9,001 nt of DNA, taken from Anaerolineae bacterium. Lineage in GTDB: Bacteria; Chloroflexota; Anaerolineae; DRVO01. Shown here piece after piece: positions 1 to 6,705 of this stretch. The stretch is taken from positions 1-9,001 of the forward strand of contig JAAYAV010000113.1 of NCBI GenBank assembly GCA_012719195.1, written 5' to 3'. The first letter of the stretch is position 1; each line of letters opens with the position of its first letter. The notes under the pieces are model-generated. The model saw nothing but the letters and a program-made list of their open reading frames with translations, searched no databases and was not told the origin of the DNA. A program made the position numbers and the translations under genes.

Positions 1-640
1 GACGCACATCGCTGAGGACGGAGTAGGCGGCGGGATTGTCTCCCTGGCCGATCTCCACCTTGTAGAACTGAAAGCCTTCGATGCTGGCGACGCCGTTGAT
101 GGTCACGGTGCCGGAGACGGTGGAACCGGCCACGGGCGAGGAAATGGATACCCCCGGGTGACCGCAGCCGGAGATGGCCGCCATCTGGGGCGCCGGGGTG
201 GCGGTGGGGGCGGGCGTGGCGTCCACGGTGGGTGTGATCGTGGGCGAAGGAGCGCTGGTGGGGGTAGCGGTAGCGGCCGGAGCGGAGGCGCTGTCGATCT
301 GGGCCGGCTGCGAGATCCAGGGAGTGGCGGTGGGCGTCGGAGTGATGGTGGCCACCGTTACGGCGCCCGCATCTACCCGGCGATCCTCCGGCTCGGGCAG
401 GAGCGGTACCAGGTGCTCGTTGGCCAGGTTGAGACCGGCGATCAGCAGCAGCATGAACAGACCCAGCCGCAGGTCGCGGAAGGTGCGACGGCGAGCCTGC
501 TCCCGCTCCAGGCCGAAGATGGCATGACGCCACTCACGGCGGGCCAGCACCGCCTGGCGGAAGAACCAGAGCGATAGGAGAGCGAGGAGCGCGGCTAACC
601 AGAGCCAGTTGTCCGAGATGCTCCGGATGAAGACAACCAT
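1..640 (-). CDS. Two-pass membrane protein with Thr/Pro-rich linker and extracellular Ig-like domain (C-terminus cut off)
   Basis: Reading leftward from the ATG at 640-638 there are 213 codons with no stop before the window edge, so the C-terminus is missing. Visible parts in order: a hydrophobic segment at about residues 11-33, a basic, Arg-rich loop at about 34-58, a second hydrophobic segment at about 59-74, a low-complexity linker rich in Thr, Pro and Ala (about 98-152, with repeats such as TPTPTATP), and a beta-rich region from about 159 containing SSPVAGSTVSGTVTINGVAS and FQFYKVEIGQG. By the positive-inside rule the Arg-rich loop is cytoplasmic, so both ends lie outside the cell. The C-terminal region resembles Ig-like domains I associate with Chloroflexota surface proteins; this is recalled, not searched. 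AAGGGG lies 10 bases before the ATG. It follows the phosphorylase gene on the same strand after 97 bases. The role is unknown; wall or surface binding is a guess. Confidence 0.8.
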   Translation of the reverse strand, partial: MVVFIRSISDNWLWLAALLALLSLWFFRQAVLARREWRHAIFGLEREQARRRTFRDLRLGLFMLLLIAGLNLANEHLVPLLPEPEDRRVDAGAVTVATITPTPTATPWISQPAQIDSASAPAATATPTSAPSPTITPTVDATPAPTATPAPQMAAISGCGHPGVSISSPVAGSTVSGTVTINGVASIEGFQFYKVEIGQGDNPAAYSVLSDVR

Positions 641-664
641 GGCGGGACTACCCCTTGGGAGTGG

Positions 665-677
665 AGGTAGTCTACCT
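665..677. promoter_or_regulatory. 13-bp perfect palindrome upstream of the membrane-protein gene
   Basis: AGGTAG-T-CTACCT is a perfect dyad with 6-bp arms and a one-base centre. It lies 25-37 bases upstream of the start codon at 640 of the leftward membrane-protein gene. The central spacing is too tight for an RNA hairpin, so a DNA-binding-protein site is the more natural reading. No regulator is known from this window, and chance cannot be excluded. Confidence 0.25.
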
Positions 678-712
678 GAGCGATCGCGCCGCGGGCAATC
701 CGGGGAGGCCTA

Positions 713-723
713 CATAACTTATG
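713..723. promoter_or_regulatory. 11-bp AT-rich palindrome and weak promoter-like element after the phosphorylase gene
   Basis: CATAA-C-TTATG is a perfect dyad in the only AT-rich patch of the 641-737 gap. On the minus strand, TTGCCC followed 17 bases later by CATAAG gives a weak -35/-10 pair overlapping this site, which could drive the leftward membrane-protein gene separately from the genes upstream. The match is poor, so this is only a candidate. No terminator-like hairpin with a T run is visible in the gap. Confidence 0.2.
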
Positions 724-737
724 CGTCGAGGTGAAGG

Positions 738-1541
738 CTAGGGCAACCGGGGGATCGACTCTCGCAGGAGGGCAGCCATCCGCTCAGACACCGCCAGGCT
801 CATGCGCGTGACTTCCTCGTGGGTGGGGGGCTCGGGGGCAGCGGCCACGTTGGTGATTGCCGACAGCCCGAGGACGCGCCCCCCGAGGCCGAAGGCAGCG
901 GTGGCCTCGGGCGCCGTGGACATGCCCACCGCGTCGGCGCCTAGGGTCCTAAGGAAGCTGCGCTCAGCCGGCGACTCATAGGAGGGGCCGTGCACCATGC
1001 AGTACACGCCCTCGCGGAGCGTCAGTTTCAGGCGTTGTGCGCTATCCCGTACCGTCTGGGCCAGCGCGGGATCGTAGAGGCCATCGTGGCCCAGGAAGCG
1101 GGGCCAGGGGTAGCGCTCGGGGCCGGGAGCCCCCGCTCTCGGGTAGCCAAGCAGGCCGGGGAGGCTGATCTGGTCGGTGATGAGCATGATGTCGCCGGCG
1201 GAGAGATCCGGGGCGAGGCCGCCCGCCGCGTTGGTGACCACGAACCGCCGGACGCCGGCCTCGTGGGCTAGGTGAACCCAGGCGGTGGCGTCCCACAGGG
1301 AGTGTCCCTCGTAAAGGTGCAGCCGTCCCTCGAAGGCGATCACCCGCCGGTCTCCCACTCGGCCCACGGAGACGTTTCCGCTGTGGCCGGAGACTCCGGC
1401 GCCGTGCAGGCCCAGGTCGGCGAAGGAGGCGACGACCTCGAGGCCGAGGTGGCGGGCGACCGGTGCGAGGCCGCTACCCAGGCTGATCGCCACCTGTGCC
1501 TCGCCGCCGGCGAGCGCTGCCAACCGAGAGCTGGCGGTCAC
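738..1541 (-). CDS. punA: Purine nucleoside phosphorylase, trimeric class II (PNP/MTAP family)
   Basis: This 267-residue protein should cleave purine nucleosides with phosphate to give free base and (deoxy)ribose 1-phosphate, in cytoplasmic purine salvage. Family motifs appear in order: phosphate-binding GSGL at 22-25, GRLHLYEGH at 72-80, TNAAGGL at 103-109, GPSYESPAE at 185-193, GADAVGMSTAPE at 201-212 and ITN at 229-231. By alignment from memory, Glu189, Met207 and Asn231 match human PNP Glu201, Met219 and Asn243. Asn at the last position favours a 6-oxopurine (inosine/guanosine) phosphorylase over a methylthioadenosine phosphorylase, which has Asp there. Length is normal for class II. The start is a GTG overlapping the recombinase stop as GTGA, with GGAG five bases upstream, so translation is probably coupled. 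The family is confident; exact substrate range is inferred. Confidence 0.93.
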   Translation of the reverse strand: MTASSRLAALAGGEAQVAISLGSGLAPVARHLGLEVVASFADLGLHGAGVSGHSGNVSVGRVGDRRVIAFEGRLHLYEGHSLWDATAWVHLAHEAGVRRFVVTNAAGGLAPDLSAGDIMLITDQISLPGLLGYPRAGAPGPERYPWPRFLGHDGLYDPALAQTVRDSAQRLKLTLREGVYCMVHGPSYESPAERSFLRTLGADAVGMSTAPEATAAFGLGGRVLGLSAITNVAAAPEPPTHEEVTRMSLAVSERMAALLRESIPRLP

Positions 1542-2419
1542 CGGAGCTCCGCGTCGCGGTCCTGGATCGCGCGGGCGATACGGGCGTAGACCTGGGTGCT
1601 GGTGGGGCTGGCGTGACCGAGCAGGTGCTGCACCTCGGCCAGGTTGGCGCCCCTCCTGAGCTTGGAGGCCGCAGCGGAGTGGCGCAGGGTGTGCGGCGTG
1701 ATGTTACCCTTGAGTCCGAGTTGGCTGGCGTAGTCCTTGATCACCAACCATAGACCCTGGCGGCTCAGGCGCTCGCCACGATGATTGACGAAGAGGGCCT
1801 TCTCTGCCTCTGCCTGTACCATCTCCCCGCGGCCGAGTTCCAGATAGTCGGCCAGCGCCTCCCGGGCGGAGCCGGGGAGCGTGACCACTCGTTGGGTGGC
1901 CGGGCGGCTCCCGCAGCGGACCGAGCCGGCGCGCATGTCCACGTCGTCCAGGTCCATTGCAGTCAACTCGCTCACCCTCATGCCGGTGGCATAGAGGAGC
2001 TCCAGGATGGCGCGGTCCCGCAGACCCTTGGGCTTGGGGTTACGCCCGGGTAACTCGATGAGGTGGGTGACCTCGTGATCGCTGAGGGTCCTCGGGGTGC
2101 GGCGGGCGACCTGGGGTGAGTCCAACCCATCGGATGGATCCTGGGGCAGGACGCCGGCGCTAACCAGGTAGTGGCAGAAGGATCGGACGCTGGCGAGCTT
2201 CCGGGCGATGGTGCTCGCCTGATGGCGCCGGTTGACGCGCATGTCCGTCCAGAAGCCGACGATGTCGGGCTTGGTGAGGCGCCGCCAGTCGGAGACCTCG
2301 CGTGAGGCAAGGTAGTGGGAGAGTTGCGTGAGGTCGCTGCGATAGGCCGAGATGGTGTTTTCTGAGTACTTCTTGTTCTCTTTCAGATAGACCAGGAACC
2401 GTTCGATCCCTTTCTCCAT
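1538..2419 (-). CDS. xerD: Tyrosine recombinase, XerC/XerD type, with catalytic Lys replaced by Arg
   Basis: This 293-residue protein has the two-domain layout of Xer recombinases: an N-terminal SAM-like core-binding domain (about 1-95) and a C-terminal catalytic domain (about 108-290). Xer proteins resolve chromosome dimers at dif. Arg148 (TGMRVSEL), His243 and Arg246 (HTLRH), His269 (LLGHAS) and nucleophile Tyr278 (TQVYARI) are all present. The beta-hairpin, which normally reads GKGnKeR with the catalytic Lys (K172 in E. coli XerD), reads GSRPATQR, so Arg172 sits at the Lys position. The ATG at 2419 is preferred because AAGGG lies about 7 bases before it and the protein begins like other Xer proteins; a TTG at 2443 would add only eight unconvincing residues. 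It heads the xer-PNP pair. XerC versus XerD cannot be settled here, and a role at dif is inferred from family. Confidence 0.88.
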   Translation of the reverse strand: MEKGIERFLVYLKENKKYSENTISAYRSDLTQLSHYLASREVSDWRRLTKPDIVGFWTDMRVNRRHQASTIARKLASVRSFCHYLVSAGVLPQDPSDGLDSPQVARRTPRTLSDHEVTHLIELPGRNPKPKGLRDRAILELLYATGMRVSELTAMDLDDVDMRAGSVRCGSRPATQRVVTLPGSAREALADYLELGRGEMVQAEAEKALFVNHRGERLSRQGLWLVIKDYASQLGLKGNITPHTLRHSAAASKLRRGANLAEVQHLLGHASPTSTQVYARIARAIQDRDAELR

Positions 2420-2523
2420 TGTCCGTCCCTTCTCCCTCTGCAAACACGACGGCCGCAGCCATGTCTGATGCGGTTATGTATGCAGGTCTGGTGCCAGTTG
2501 ACATATTGGGAGGGGCTAACCGG

Positions 2524-2552
2524 TGGACATCGACCGGGTCGATGGCTAACAT
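2524..2552 (+). promoter_or_regulatory. Predicted sigma-70-type promoter for the mannosidase gene
   Basis: TGGACA (2524-2529, 5 of 6 matches to TTGACA) is followed after exactly 17 bases by TAACAT (2547-2552, 4 of 6 matches to TATAAT). Transcription would start near 2559, leaving about 23 bases of leader, which includes the Shine-Dalgarno sequence at 2573-2577. This also argues against translation starting as far upstream as 2468. A better -35 match, TTGACA at 2498-2503, has no acceptable -10 partner. Confidence 0.5.
2528..2544. promoter_or_regulatory. Operator-like 17-bp palindrome within the mannosidase promoter
   Basis: CATCGACC-G-GGTCGATG is a perfect inverted repeat with 8-bp arms around one base. 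It covers the end of the -35 box and nearly all of the 17-base spacer of the predicted mannosidase promoter. A dimeric repressor bound here would block RNA polymerase, as expected for a sugar-inducible catabolic gene. The binding protein is not in this window, and the motif does not match an operator family I can name. Confidence 0.5.
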
Positions 2553-2572
2553 GTCGTGGAAGCTTCTGGTGG

Positions 2573-2577
2573 GGAGG
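2573..2577 (+). promoter_or_regulatory. Shine-Dalgarno sequence deciding the mannosidase GTG start
   Basis: GGAGG ends four bases before the GTG at 2582-2584. The spacing is slightly short, but it is the only strong ribosome-binding site near where the conserved protein sequence begins, and it supports GTG over the in-frame ATG at 2468. Confidence 0.6.
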
Positions 2578-2581
2578 GACA

Positions 2582-5500
2582 GTGGACCGGTTCACGTTGC
2601 CCAAGTTGGAGCACCGAATCGCGGAAGTGGAGACGATGGTGTACCGCCGGCGCTACCCGGTTCACCCGGTCCGGTGGATGGACGGGTGGGACGAGGAGGC
2701 CCTGGGGCCGGGTTTCACGGATGGGCAGTGGCCCGAGGTAGCTATCCCGCACCGTTGGGGCGGCCGAGACATCAAGGCCACCGCCCGGGTGCGGTTCGAG
2801 GTCCCGCCCGGCTGGCGCGGTGAGCCGGTGGCCCTCCGGGTGGACTTGTCCCAAGGACTGCACGTATCGGGGCCGGACGCCACCGCCTACCTGGACGGCA
2901 AGCCGATTCAGGGGGTTGACGTCTACCACCAGGAAATACTCCTGCCGGGTGACCTGACGGCCGGGGAGCACGTGCTGGCGCTGGAGGCTTACAGCGGAAC
3001 GAGGCCGGACCAACACTGGTTCGGCGGCGTCGATCTTGTGTCGATTGATCTCGAGGTGCGTGCCTACTACTACGACGCCAAGGTGGCCCTGGACGCGGCC
3101 CGCCTCCTTCCCGAGGACTCCTACGATCGCGTCCAGATCATCAACGCGCTTGAGCGCTCGGTGCGAGAACTGGACTTCCACGAGCCCTTGGGTGATGCCT
3201 TCCGGGCATCGGTGACGCGGGCGCGAGCCGTCCTGCGCGAGGACCTATACGGTCGGGAGTGGCCGGGGGAGCGGCCCGAGGTGGTCGGGGTGGGCCACGC
3301 TCACATCGATGTGGCCTGGCTTTGGACGCTGCTGCACACCCGCAAGAAGACGGTTCGCACCTTCCTTACCGCCCTCCGCCTGATGGAGCAGTATCCGGAG
3401 TACCGCTTCCTGCAGTCGCAGCCGCAGGTCTACGAGTTCTTCCGCCGGGACTGCCCGGAGGAGTATGAGGAGATCAAACGGCGGGTGAGGGAGGGGCGCT
3501 GGGAGCCCACCGGAGCCATGTGGCTGGAGGCAGACCTGAACATCACCGGCGGCGAGTCGCTGGTGCGACAGATGCTGCACGGTAAGCGGTTCCTGCGCGA
3601 GGAGTTCGGAATCGAGTCCGACATCCTCTGGTTGCCGGATGTGTTCGGCTATACCTGGACGCTGCCGCAGATCATGGCGCGCAGCGGCGTGAAGTACTTC
3701 ATGACCACCAAGATCAGCTGGAACGAGTTCAATCGCCTGCCTTATGACACCTTCCGCTGGCAAGGGCTGGACGGCACCCAAGTGCTGGCGCACTTCATCA
3801 CCACTCCATCGCAGTCGTGGTTCGCCACCTACAACGGCCGACTGACGGCGGCCGAGGTGAAGGGCACCTGGGACGCCTACAAGCAGAAGCGGCTGCATTC
3901 CTCGCTCCTGCACGCCTTTGGCTTCGGCGACGGTGGCGGCGGTCCCTCGGCGGATATGCTGGAGACGGCGCGCCGCCTGGCCGACATGCCCGGTCTGCCC
4001 CGCTACCGAATTGGCCGAGCGGATGAGTTCTTCCGCGATCTGGAGGCGGTACGGGAAGAGGCGCCGGTGTGGAACGGGGAGCTGTATCTGGAGTTCCACC
4101 GCGGCACCTTCACCTCCCAGGCACGCACGAAGCGACTGAACCGAAAGAGTGAGCTGGCCCTGCACGAAGCCGAGGCGCTGGCAGGCATGGCACTGCTGCA
4201 CGGTGGCGAGTACCCGGCGGACGCCCTGCATCAGCAATGGCAGACAGTCCTTCTCAACCAGTTCCATGACATTCTGCCCGGGTCGTCCATCGGTGAGGTG
4301 TACGCCGAGTCCTCGGAGCAGTACGGGCAAGTCGTCCGGGAGGCCGGTGCGGTGAGCGGCCGCGCTCAGGCCCACCTGGCGGAGCGCGTGGCGACTGAGG
4401 TGGACTCGGTGCTGCTCTTCAATACGCTCGGTCAGGCGCGCAGCACGGTGGCGCAGGTGCGCTTGCCCGAGGACCGCCCTGATCTATCGCTGGCCGAGGA
4501 GGACGGGAGCCCGGTGGCCACTCAGACGCTCGAGGATGGGAGCGTACTCCTCAGCGCTCGGGACGTGCCCGCCTATGGATGGAAGAGCTTGCGGGTGGGC
4601 GCGCCGGCCGGGCAGCCGAACCCGCTCCGCGCCGAGGTAGGCCGGCTCGATAGCCCTGCGTTGAGCGTGCGCTTCGACGAGGCGGGCTGCATCACCTCTC
4701 TGGTGGACAAGTCCACGGGCCGAGAGGTGATCGCCGAGGGGAAGCGCGGCAACCTGCTCCAGCTCTTCGAGGATAAGCCGCTGAACAACGACGCCTGGAA
4801 CATAGACGTTTTCTACGAGGAGAAGTCCTGGGACCTCACCGACACGGCCGAGTGTCGCGTCGTGGAGACGGGGCCCGTGCGAGCGGGGCTGGAGTTCCGC
4901 CGGCGCTTCGGCGACTCTACCCTGGTTCAGAAGGTCTACGTCTACGCCGACGTGCCGCGGGTGGACTTCGAGACGTTCGTGGATTGGCACGAGCGCCATA
5001 CGCTGCTCAAGGTGGCCTTCCCGGTGACGGTGCTCAGCCCCCGGGCGACCTACGAGATCCAGTTCGGGCAGATCGAGCGCGCCACCCACCGCAACACCAG
5101 CTGGGACTACGCCCGCTTTGAGGTGCCGGCACAGCGCTGGGCCGACCTGTCGGAGGGTGACTACGGTGTCAGCCTGCTCAACGACTGCAAGTACGGTTAT
5201 GACATCCGCGACAATGTGATGCGCCTCTCTCTTCTCAAGAGCGCCACCTCACCGGACCCAGAGGCCGATCAGGGCGAGCACCACTTCACCTACTCCCTCT
5301 ATCCTCACACGGGAGACTGGCGGTGCGGCACGCTTGCTCAGGCGGCGGACCTCAACCTGCCGCTAGGCGCACGGTGGGAGGCCGGACATGGGGGTAACCT
5401 GCCGGCCACCTGGTCGCTGGTGACGGCGGACCAGGACAATCTAGTGATTGACACCGTCAAGAAAGCGGAGGACGACGACTCGTTGGTGATCCGCCTCTAT

Positions 5501-5674
5501 GAGGCCATGGGCCGCCGGGGACGGGGCACCCTTCGTTTCGGAGCGCCTGTGGTCGCCGCGAGCGAATGCAACCTCATCGAAGACGGCGAGGAGCCGGTGC
5601 CGCACAACGGGGCCACGATCGACGTCGACTACCTGCCCTACGAGGTCCGCACCTTCAAGGTGACGCTCGGCTAG
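2582..5674 (+). CDS. Alpha-mannosidase, glycoside hydrolase family 38
   Basis: This 1030-residue protein hydrolyses alpha-linked mannose by the retaining, metal-dependent GH38 mechanism. It has an N-terminal beta-rich region (about 1-230), the GH38 catalytic domain (about 232-505), a helical middle domain (about 506-600) and a long C-terminal beta-sandwich region (about 640-1030). Zinc ligands expected for the family are visible: His241 and Asp243 in GHAHIDVAW, the nucleophile Asp353 in LPDVFGY, and His562 in QFHDILPGSSIGE. EFHRGTFTSQ (504-513) is a further family motif. Length and order match the cytosolic Ams1-like group. No signal peptide is seen, so it probably acts in the cytoplasm on imported mannosides or oligosaccharides. 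The GTG start is chosen over ATG 2468 because upstream codons encode no conserved sequence and overlap the promoter. No transporter or sugar kinase adjoins it. It ends tail to tail with queA. Exact linkage specificity is unknown. Confidence 0.95.
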   Translation: MDRFTLPKLEHRIAEVETMVYRRRYPVHPVRWMDGWDEEALGPGFTDGQWPEVAIPHRWGGRDIKATARVRFEVPPGWRGEPVALRVDLSQGLHVSGPDATAYLDGKPIQGVDVYHQEILLPGDLTAGEHVLALEAYSGTRPDQHWFGGVDLVSIDLEVRAYYYDAKVALDAARLLPEDSYDRVQIINALERSVRELDFHEPLGDAFRASVTRARAVLREDLYGREWPGERPEVVGVGHAHIDVAWLWTLLHTRKKTVRTFLTALRLMEQYPEYRFLQSQPQVYEFFRRDCPEEYEEIKRRVREGRWEPTGAMWLEADLNITGGESLVRQMLHGKRFLREEFGIESDILWLPDVFGYTWTLPQIMARSGVKYFMTTKISWNEFNRLPYDTFRWQGLDGTQVLAHFITTPSQSWFATYNGRLTAAEVKGTWDAYKQKRLHSSLLHAFGFGDGGGGPSADMLETARRLADMPGLPRYRIGRADEFFRDLEAVREEAPVWNGELYLEFHRGTFTSQARTKRLNRKSELALHEAEALAGMALLHGGEYPADALHQQWQTVLLNQFHDILPGSSIGEVYAESSEQYGQVVREAGAVSGRAQAHLAERVATEVDSVLLFNTLGQARSTVAQVRLPEDRPDLSLAEEDGSPVATQTLEDGSVLLSARDVPAYGWKSLRVGAPAGQPNPLRAEVGRLDSPALSVRFDEAGCITSLVDKSTGREVIAEGKRGNLLQLFEDKPLNNDAWNIDVFYEEKSWDLTDTAECRVVETGPVRAGLEFRRRFGDSTLVQKVYVYADVPRVDFETFVDWHERHTLLKVAFPVTVLSPRATYEIQFGQIERATHRNTSWDYARFEVPAQRWADLSEGDYGVSLLNDCKYGYDIRDNVMRLSLLKSATSPDPEADQGEHHFTYSLYPHTGDWRCGTLAQAADLNLPLGARWEAGHGGNLPATWSLVTADQDNLVIDTVKKAEDDDSLVIRLYEAMGRRGRGTLRFGAPVVAASECNLIEDGEEPVPHNGATIDVDYLPYEVRTFKVTLG
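5671..5674. other. Shared CTAG: overlapping stop codons of convergent genes
   Basis: The palindromic tetranucleotide CTAG provides TAG to the mannosidase on the plus strand (5672-5674) and TAG to queA on the minus strand (5673-5671). The two coding regions therefore overlap tail to tail by four bases and leave no room for an intergenic terminator. Confidence 0.9.
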
Positions 5675-6705
5675 AGAATGAGCATGCAGTCGCCGAAACT
5701 GAAGAAGCGGTAGCGCTGCTCCACCGCCTCGCGATAGGCGGCGAGGATCCGCTCGCGCCCGGCGAAGGCGGATACGAGCAGCAGCAGCGTCGAGCGAGGA
5801 AGGTGAAAGTTGGTCAGGAGGGCGTCCACGGCCCGGAACTGATGGCCGGGCAGTATGAACAGGGACGTATCACCGCTGTAGGGGATCAGCAGAGAGCTGG
5901 TCCCCTGCTCTTTGGCGGCGGCAGCAGCAGTCTCCAGGGTGCGGACGGCGGTGGTACCGACGGCCACGATGCGCCGGCCGTCGGCCTTGGCCCGGCTGAT
6001 CCGATCGGCCACGTCGCTCGGGACCTGACACCACTCGGTGTGAATGGCGTGCGTAGCGGGGTCGTCCTCGGCCACGGGCCGGAACGTGTCTAGGCCCACG
6101 TGCAGGGTGACGTACTCGATGTCCACGCCACCCTCCCGCAGCTGATCCAGGTACTCAGTGGTGAAATGGAGACCGGCCGTGGGTGCGGCGGCTGAGCCGG
6201 CGTCGGAGGAGTACACCGTTTGGTAGCGCTCCGGGTCTTCCAGGCGCCGGTGGATGTAGGGTGGCAGCGGCATGGCCCCGTAGCGGTGGAGCCAGAGCTC
6301 TGGTGGCTGGTCGAACTGCAACCGCCTTCCACCCGCCGGGGTGATGTCGAGGACGGCGGCCGTGGGCCCGTCACTGCCGACCTGGAGCGTCGTCCCCAGC
6401 GGCACGCGCCGCCCCCGAACCAGGGACTCCCAGGTACCGTCGCCGAAGCGACGCACCAGGAGCAGTTCCACTCTGCCGCCGCTGGGCAGCTTGCGCGCCT
6501 CAAGCCGGGCCGGGAGCACGCGGGTCCGGTTGAGCACCAGTACGTCACCGGCGACGAGGTAGCGGCCCAGGTTGCGGAAGGCGCGGTGGGTGACGGCGCC
6601 GGAGGCGCGATCCAGGACCAGCATGCGCGAAGCGTCTCGCGGCTCGAGTGGTGTCTGGGCGATGAGCTCGGGCGGCAGCTCGTAGTCGAAGTCCGTGGTC
6701 AGCAA
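5671..6705 (-). CDS. queA: S-adenosylmethionine:tRNA ribosyltransferase-isomerase QueA
   Basis: QueA transfers and isomerises the ribosyl group of S-adenosylmethionine onto 7-aminomethyl-7-deazaguanine at tRNA position 34, giving epoxyqueuosine. From a TTG start the protein has 344 residues, typical of the family. It opens with the characteristic TDFDYELPPELIAQTP (4-19) and carries LNRTRVLPARL (58-68), APTAGLHFT (174-182), LHVGLDTFRPV (201-211), GTTAVRTLE (250-258), LLTNFHLPRSTL (297-308) and the C-terminal FFSFGDCMLI. The TTG at 6705-6703 is preferred because the family begins here and GGGAG (6720-6716) lies 10 bases upstream; a longer reading to 6777 adds Arg-rich sequence that merely overlaps queH. 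The start overlaps the queH stop by 7 bases, so the two are probably translationally coupled. The stop codon shares CTAG with the convergent mannosidase stop. The start codon is the least certain point. Confidence 0.95.
   Translation of the reverse strand: MLTTDFDYELPPELIAQTPLEPRDASRMLVLDRASGAVTHRAFRNLGRYLVAGDVLVLNRTRVLPARLEARKLPSGGRVELLLVRRFGDGTWESLVRGRRVPLGTTLQVGSDGPTAAVLDITPAGGRRLQFDQPPELWLHRYGAMPLPPYIHRRLEDPERYQTVYSSDAGSAAAPTAGLHFTTEYLDQLREGGVDIEYVTLHVGLDTFRPVAEDDPATHAIHTEWCQVPSDVADRISRAKADGRRIVAVGTTAVRTLETAAAAAKEQGTSSLLIPYSGDTSLFILPGHQFRAVDALLTNFHLPRSTLLLLVSAFAGRERILAAYREAVEQRYRFFSFGDCMLIL

Larger units (their letters stand above)
2420..2581. promoter_or_regulatory. Divergent control region between the recombinase and mannosidase genes
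   Basis: This 162-base gap separates the leftward recombinase start from the rightward mannosidase start. It is more AT-rich than its flanks. It holds the mannosidase promoter candidate, a 17-bp palindrome, and four copies of GACAT counted on both strands: 2461-2465 (minus), 2500-2504 (plus), 2526-2530 (plus) and 2551-2555 (minus). GGCTAAC occurs twice, at 2514-2520 and 2544-2550. For the leftward gene I see no promoter with both boxes; a weak -10-like TACATA lies near 2476-2484 on the minus strand. Confidence 0.5.

Noticed and set aside
158..577. Plus-strand Gly/Arg-rich open frame
   Set aside because: It is the complement of the Thr/Pro/Ala-rich stalk and membrane segments of the leftward gene; the Gly/Arg runs are a shadow of that low-complexity DNA.
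1538..2419. Recombinase as evidence of an integron, transposon or genomic island
   Set aside because: There is no attC array, no terminal repeats, no cargo-like genes, and base composition matches the flanks. A housekeeping Xer protein is the simpler reading.
2498..2503. Consensus TTGACA as the mannosidase -35 box
   Set aside because: No -10-like hexamer lies 16-18 bases downstream (the 17-base position reads CGGTGG). The TGGACA/TAACAT pair fits better.
2468..2581. N-terminal extension of the mannosidase from ATG 2468
   Set aside because: The extra 38 residues match nothing in GH38 proteins and overlap the predicted promoter and palindrome. The GTG at 2582 has a strong Shine-Dalgarno sequence.
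2546..3181. Minus-strand open frame of 211 codons across the mannosidase 5' region
   Set aside because: It is antisense to the start of the GH38 gene, covers part of the promoter region, and shows no family motif or convincing ribosome-binding site.
3245..4375. Long minus-strand open frame (376 codons) inside the mannosidase gene
   Set aside because: It lies antisense to a well-conserved GH38 catalytic domain, has no recognisable motif and low-complexity GC-driven composition. Long antisense frames are expected in high-GC genes.
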